Part shown: in pieces, positions 61,321 through 64,000 of the stretch
Layout: every line of letters starts with the position of its first letter
Position numbering within the stretch: the stretch's first letter is position 1
DNA from: Clostridium cadaveris
GTDB lineage: Bacteria > Bacillota > Clostridia > Clostridiales > Clostridiaceae
Assembly: GCF_020911725.1 (NCBI RefSeq)
Contig: NZ_CP076620.1
Location: forward strand, 2,741,001 to 2,805,000
Reading direction: 5' to 3'
Length of the DNA: 64,000 bases
Program-made: the position numbers and the translations under genes
Notes under the pieces: generated by a model
The model's database searches: none
What the model was told of the DNA's origin: nothing
What the model saw: only the letters and a program-made list of their open reading frames with translations

Positions 61321-61352
61321 TTCTCCAGAATAAATTTATTTATTCTGGAGAA
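61321..61352 (-). terminator. Terminator after spoIIQ
   Basis: Perfect 12-bp stem TTCTCCAGAATA / TATTCTGGAGAA with 8-nt loop, downstream of the spoIIQ stop at 61359. Confidence 0.8.
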
Positions 61353-61358
61353 TGTCTT

Positions 61359-62111
61359 TTATTTACTTGCTGTTTCTTTATATGAAACATATTTAGCAGG
61401 GTCTACATCTTTTCCATCTTTTAGAACTTGGAAATGAAGATGTGATCCATATTTCTCATTGGAGTAATTTCCAGAAGTCTTTCCTACTGTGCCAATAGCA
61501 TCTCCTTGCTTAACCTTGGCATTTACTTTGACAGAAACCTTTGTATCTAAGTTTCCATATCTAGTTACTAATCCATTAGGATGCTTTATTTCAACATACT
61601 GACCATATTCAGTGTTGTCATTAGCAACTTTAGTAACTACACCTTCTTGAACAGCCTTAACTGTTTTTCCTAGATCTGCTTTGATATCTATTCCAAAGTG
61701 AGTTCTCCATGTGCCTAAAGTTTCACAATATTGAGTTTCGTTAGAAAAAGTCTTTACAAGAGTTCCATCAACAGGATTAATAAATTTTCCTGTATTAGTA
61801 TTTGCTACAGCAGCAGACTTGTTTTCTTTTTCGCTATCAGCAACAGCTGAATTCTTTGTAGATTTATCATTTTTCGCTTCTGTGGCATTGTTAATAGTTT
61901 CTTTTGTGTCATCTATATCTAATGACGCTACATTTTTATCTTCTGAATTTATACTACTAACATCTGTAGCTACTGGCTTCTTAGCTATTCTTGCATTTCT
62001 AATGCCAAAAGCTGTGGCCACAGCGATAATGCATAAACATACAAATAATACTACGTAGAAACCCTCCTTCTTAAAAAATTTAGATGATTTGTCCTGTGAA
62101 TTTTTGTCCAT
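61359..62111 (-). CDS. spoIIQ: SpoIIQ-type M23 (LytM) peptidase
   Basis: 250 residues from the ATG at 62111 behind GGAGGTG. Membrane helix (VVLFVCLCIIAVATAFGI, about 18-35), spacer, and LytM domain (about 125-240) with THFGIDIKAD (metal His, Asp) and GSHLHFQV (HxH). Unlike B. subtilis SpoIIQ, which lost a zinc ligand, the site here looks complete, as in C. difficile, so it may cut peptidoglycan. Made in the forespore and paired with SpoIIIAH during engulfment (family knowledge). Confidence 0.92.
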   Translation of the reverse strand: MDKNSQDKSSKFFKKEGFYVVLFVCLCIIAVATAFGIRNARIAKKPVATDVSSINSEDKNVASLDIDDTKETINNATEAKNDKSTKNSAVADSEKENKSAAVANTNTGKFINPVDGTLVKTFSNETQYCETLGTWRTHFGIDIKADLGKTVKAVQEGVVTKVANDNTEYGQYVEIKHPNGLVTRYGNLDTKVSVKVNAKVKQGDAIGTVGKTSGNYSNEKYGSHLHFQVLKDGKDVDPAKYVSYKETASK

Positions 62112-62130
62112 ATGAACACCTCCATTCATC

Positions 62131-62160
62131 ATTTTTGCCCACTTATAGAATTTAATTCAC
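62131..62160 (-). promoter_or_regulatory. Candidate sigma-F-type promoter of spoIIQ
   Basis: Minus strand GTGAA (62160-62156), 15-bp spacer, GGGCAAAAAT (62140-62131). Spacing and the GG-start of the -10 fit sigma F; the -35 is only a partial match. Confidence 0.4.
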
Positions 62161-62258
62161 ATAAAAGCCAAGTTTTATAAGATTTTTTTCTACATTTTTC
62201 TTTAAATATTTTTCTCCTACTCCTTTTGTTTTTAAATTACTTATCGAAAAATAAAAAA

Positions 62259-62282
62259 AAGGTACAACTTTCGTCATACCTT
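62259..62282 (-). terminator. Terminator after spoIID
   Basis: AAGGTA / TACCTT with internal pairing, followed on the minus strand by eight T residues. Confidence 0.75.
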
Positions 62283-62296
62283 AATTATTCAAGCAT

Positions 62297-63346
62297 CTAT
62301 TCAATTTTTACTATATCTACCCCACTATAGTAATGAGTCAATATATCTTTGTAATTTTTTCCTTCCTTAGCCATTACATTTGCTCCCCACTGACTCATCC
62401 CAACACCATGGCCGTATCCCCTACATTCTATATATACTTTTTTACTGTCAAACTTTATATTAAAATTAGCCGAGTTCAATCCCAAAGCTTTTCTAAAGTT
62501 TTTACCACTTGTTTCCTCTGATCCAACTGACATACTTTTGACGCTTCCCCCTTCAGTCCTGCTTATTATTTTTACAGATGAAATTCCCTTTGAGGTAAGT
62601 TTTGCTTTCGGATAAGCACTGTTTACCTTATTTATAAAATCATTTATGCTCATCTCTACAGTAGTTTTGTATTTGCCTGCAATCTCTTCTCCTTCACTGG
62701 AAACAGATTTTAGATATGGTTCTTCACTTCCAAAAACATCTTCTATATTTTCTGTTCTCCCTCCACTTATAGCAAAGTACTGAGCCCTAAGTACTAAACC
62801 ATCGTTGTAAAACAAAGTTTCACCTTGAGTTTCATCTACAGCTTTACTTATTTTATCCCAATATTCACTTCCATGAGCCTTCCCCCAGCTTTCTATACGC
62901 TTATCTTTGTCTGTATATACCTGACAGTGAGTAGTATCGCATAAATCAGCTCCTTTAGCGTTACTGCACTTATGAAGCAGCTTAGATAATGTATAAGTTC
63001 TTGCAGCTACTGCTTGTGATTTTAAAGCCTCTTCTTCAAAGTTAGCAGGCATTTCAGATGCTACAACTCCCTTTATGTACTCTTCGATAGGCAATTCTAC
63101 AACTTTATTTTCTTTAGTTTTATATACCTTTATCATAGACTTATATAATTTTTTTACTTCATCAGTATTAACTATATGAGAATCATTTTCAATCGAAATT
63201 GTAGCTTTTTCGGATTCATCAGTTTGATTTACTTTTCCATCTTTATCTTTTAAAAGAAGTAATGGTAATCCAATAATAAAAGATAATAGCAATATAGATA
63301 CTATAAGTATATCTCTAAGTTTTAAAACAAGTATTCTATTTTTCAT
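62297..63346 (-). CDS. spoIID: Stage II sporulation protein D (peptidoglycan lytic transglycosylase)
   Basis: 349 residues. Membrane helix (ILIVSILLLSFIIGLPLLLL, about 13-32), then the SpoIID domain with VVASEMPANFEEEALKSQ (catalytic Glu), AVAARTYTL, and C-terminal ECRGYGHGVGMSQWGAN. Degrades glycan chains during engulfment together with SpoIIP, encoded elsewhere, and SpoIIM. Expected sigma-E control; no sure promoter found. Ribosome site AGAGGGGG. Confidence 0.96.
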   Translation of the reverse strand: MKNRILVLKLRDILIVSILLLSFIIGLPLLLLKDKDGKVNQTDESEKATISIENDSHIVNTDEVKKLYKSMIKVYKTKENKVVELPIEEYIKGVVASEMPANFEEEALKSQAVAARTYTLSKLLHKCSNAKGADLCDTTHCQVYTDKDKRIESWGKAHGSEYWDKISKAVDETQGETLFYNDGLVLRAQYFAISGGRTENIEDVFGSEEPYLKSVSSEGEEIAGKYKTTVEMSINDFINKVNSAYPKAKLTSKGISSVKIISRTEGGSVKSMSVGSEETSGKNFRKALGLNSANFNIKFDSKKVYIECRGYGHGVGMSQWGANVMAKEGKNYKDILTHYYSGVDIVKIE

Positions 63347-63418
63347 CTGCTTCCCCCTCTTAGATATTGAGTATATATAATTTTATTAATCTTTAGGAGA
63401 ATTTATGATAAAAAATAA

Positions 63419-63458
63419 GTTTGTTTAATCTTAAATTATTTATAAGATTAAACAAACT
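63419..63458 (-). terminator. Terminator after murA
   Basis: Perfect 16-bp stem AGTTTGTTTAATCTTA / TAAGATTAAACAAACT, just after the murA stop at 63470. Confidence 0.85.
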
Positions 63459-63469
63459 CTTTATACAAA

Positions 63470-64000
63470 TCATTTATTAATTCTTTCTATATTTGCTCCT
63501 AAACCCTTAAGTTTTTCCTCTATTCTTACATATCCTCTATCTATATGATATATATCTCCTATTTCAGTTACACCTTCTGCTGCAAGACCAGCTAATACGA
63601 GAGCAGCTCCCGCTCTAAGGTCTGTTGCATTTACCTCTGACCCTGTTATTTTAGGAACTCCTTCTATTATTGCAGATCTACCATCTATTTTTATATTAGC
63701 TCCCATTCTCTTAAGTTCTGCAGCATGCATAAATCTATTTTCAAATACAGTCTCTGTAACTATACTTGTACCTGGTGTTAAACATAGTAAAGCTATCATT
63801 TGAGCCTGCATATCTGTTGGAAATCCTGGATATGGCATAGTTTTTATATCTATAGCCTTTAATTCATTATAGCCCTTTATAGTGATAGATTTTTCATTTA
63901 TATCCATATTTACTCCACACTCTGTAAGTTTAGCTATTACAGGGCGTAGATATTCTTCTTCCGCTCCATTTATAGTTATGCAGCTGTTAGTAATAGCTCC
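63470..64000 (-). CDS. murA: UDP-N-acetylglucosamine 1-carboxyvinyltransferase, 5'-truncated by window edge
   Basis: C-terminal 176 residues of MurA; the frame is open to base 64000, and the ATG at 63907 is internal. YPGFPTDMQAQMIALL, ETVFENRFMHAAELKRMGA, TDLRAGAALVLAGL and DRGYVRIEEKLKGLGA are MurA blocks. First committed step of peptidoglycan synthesis. The order murA-spoIID-spoIIQ-spoIIID-mreB is conserved, and corresponds to murAA of B. subtilis. Confidence 0.95.
   Translation of the reverse strand, partial: GAITNSCITINGAEEEYLRPVIAKLTECGVNMDINEKSITIKGYNELKAIDIKTMPYPGFPTDMQAQMIALLCLTPGTSIVTETVFENRFMHAAELKRMGANIKIDGRSAIIEGVPKITGSEVNATDLRAGAALVLAGLAAEGVTEIGDIYHIDRGYVRIEEKLKGLGANIERINK

Noticed and set aside
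1-64000. CRISPR array, prophage, integrase gene or rRNA operon
   Set aside because: No regularly spaced repeats, phage gene blocks, integrase or rRNA sequence was seen in the window.

Overview
The window looks like a chromosomal segment of a low-GC, endospore-forming Firmicute, most likely Clostridium in the strict sense. The evidence is the strong AT bias, AGGAGG-type ribosome binding sites, an alpha/beta-type SASP, a yyaC homologue, the murA-spoIID-spoIIQ-spoIIID-mreB sporulation cluster, and FMN and SAM-I riboswitches. Both ends are cut: the window opens inside a HAMP-containing sensor kinase gene and closes inside murA.

Layout. 1-8.0 kb: sensor kinase, alpha/beta hydrolase, rhomboid-like membrane protein that has lost its catalytic residues, pepD dipeptidase, PAS sensor kinase, TPR membrane protein and ribosomal protein S1. 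8.2-10.2 kb: a three-gene unit (Ser-rich membrane protein, PspA, cysteine-cluster protein) that looks like an envelope-stress module. 10.2-11.8 kb: an IS3-family (IS150-like) insertion sequence sitting in the loop of a transcription terminator. 11.8-14.9 kb: copper operon csoR-copA-copZ with a readable promoter and operator. 15-21.8 kb: CBS protein, YtxH protein, amino acid permease, an unlisted 39-residue peptide gene, an S24/LexA-like protease with a helicase-like N-terminus, a glycosidase-like orphan and a MATE transporter. 21.9-27.6 kb: SbcD-like, YhaN/SbcC-like and membrane MutS-like genes in one operon. 27.8-34 kb: SASP, a 1576-residue LPXTG-anchored subtilisin-like protease, and a polysaccharide deacetylase. 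34.1-38.5 kb: the late cobalamin pathway (cobT, cobC, cobU, cobS) bracketed by two identical, convergent tRNA-Trp genes. 38.5-41.6 kb: an orphan ZnuA-like protein, then tsaE-tsaB-rimI. 41.6-49.3 kb: ribU with FMN riboswitch, tex, prfB with programmed frameshift, secA with a long leader, and hpf. 49.3-53.9 kb: a structured RNA that by context is the raiA-motif RNA, then comFC, a ComFA-like protein without Walker motifs, and recD2. 54-57.3 kb: nagA, metK with SAM-I riboswitch, and a GNAT. 57.6-58.4 kb: a seven-gene tRNA operon built from repeated Tyr-Val-Thr units. 58.5-64 kb: a hypothetical membrane protein, yyaC, and the sporulation cluster ending in partial murA.

The genes are mostly housekeeping and vertically inherited; the IS is the only clear mobile element. 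The most notable items are the IS inside a terminator, the raiA-like RNA with its promoter inside the comFC stop region, the helicase-like/S24 fusion, the 47-codon ORF in the secA leader, the PspA module with its Cys-rich partner, and several proteins whose family catalytic or metal-binding residues are missing (rhomboid, ComFA, ZnuA, possibly a clan-D glycosidase). All calls come from reading sequence; no database search was run.
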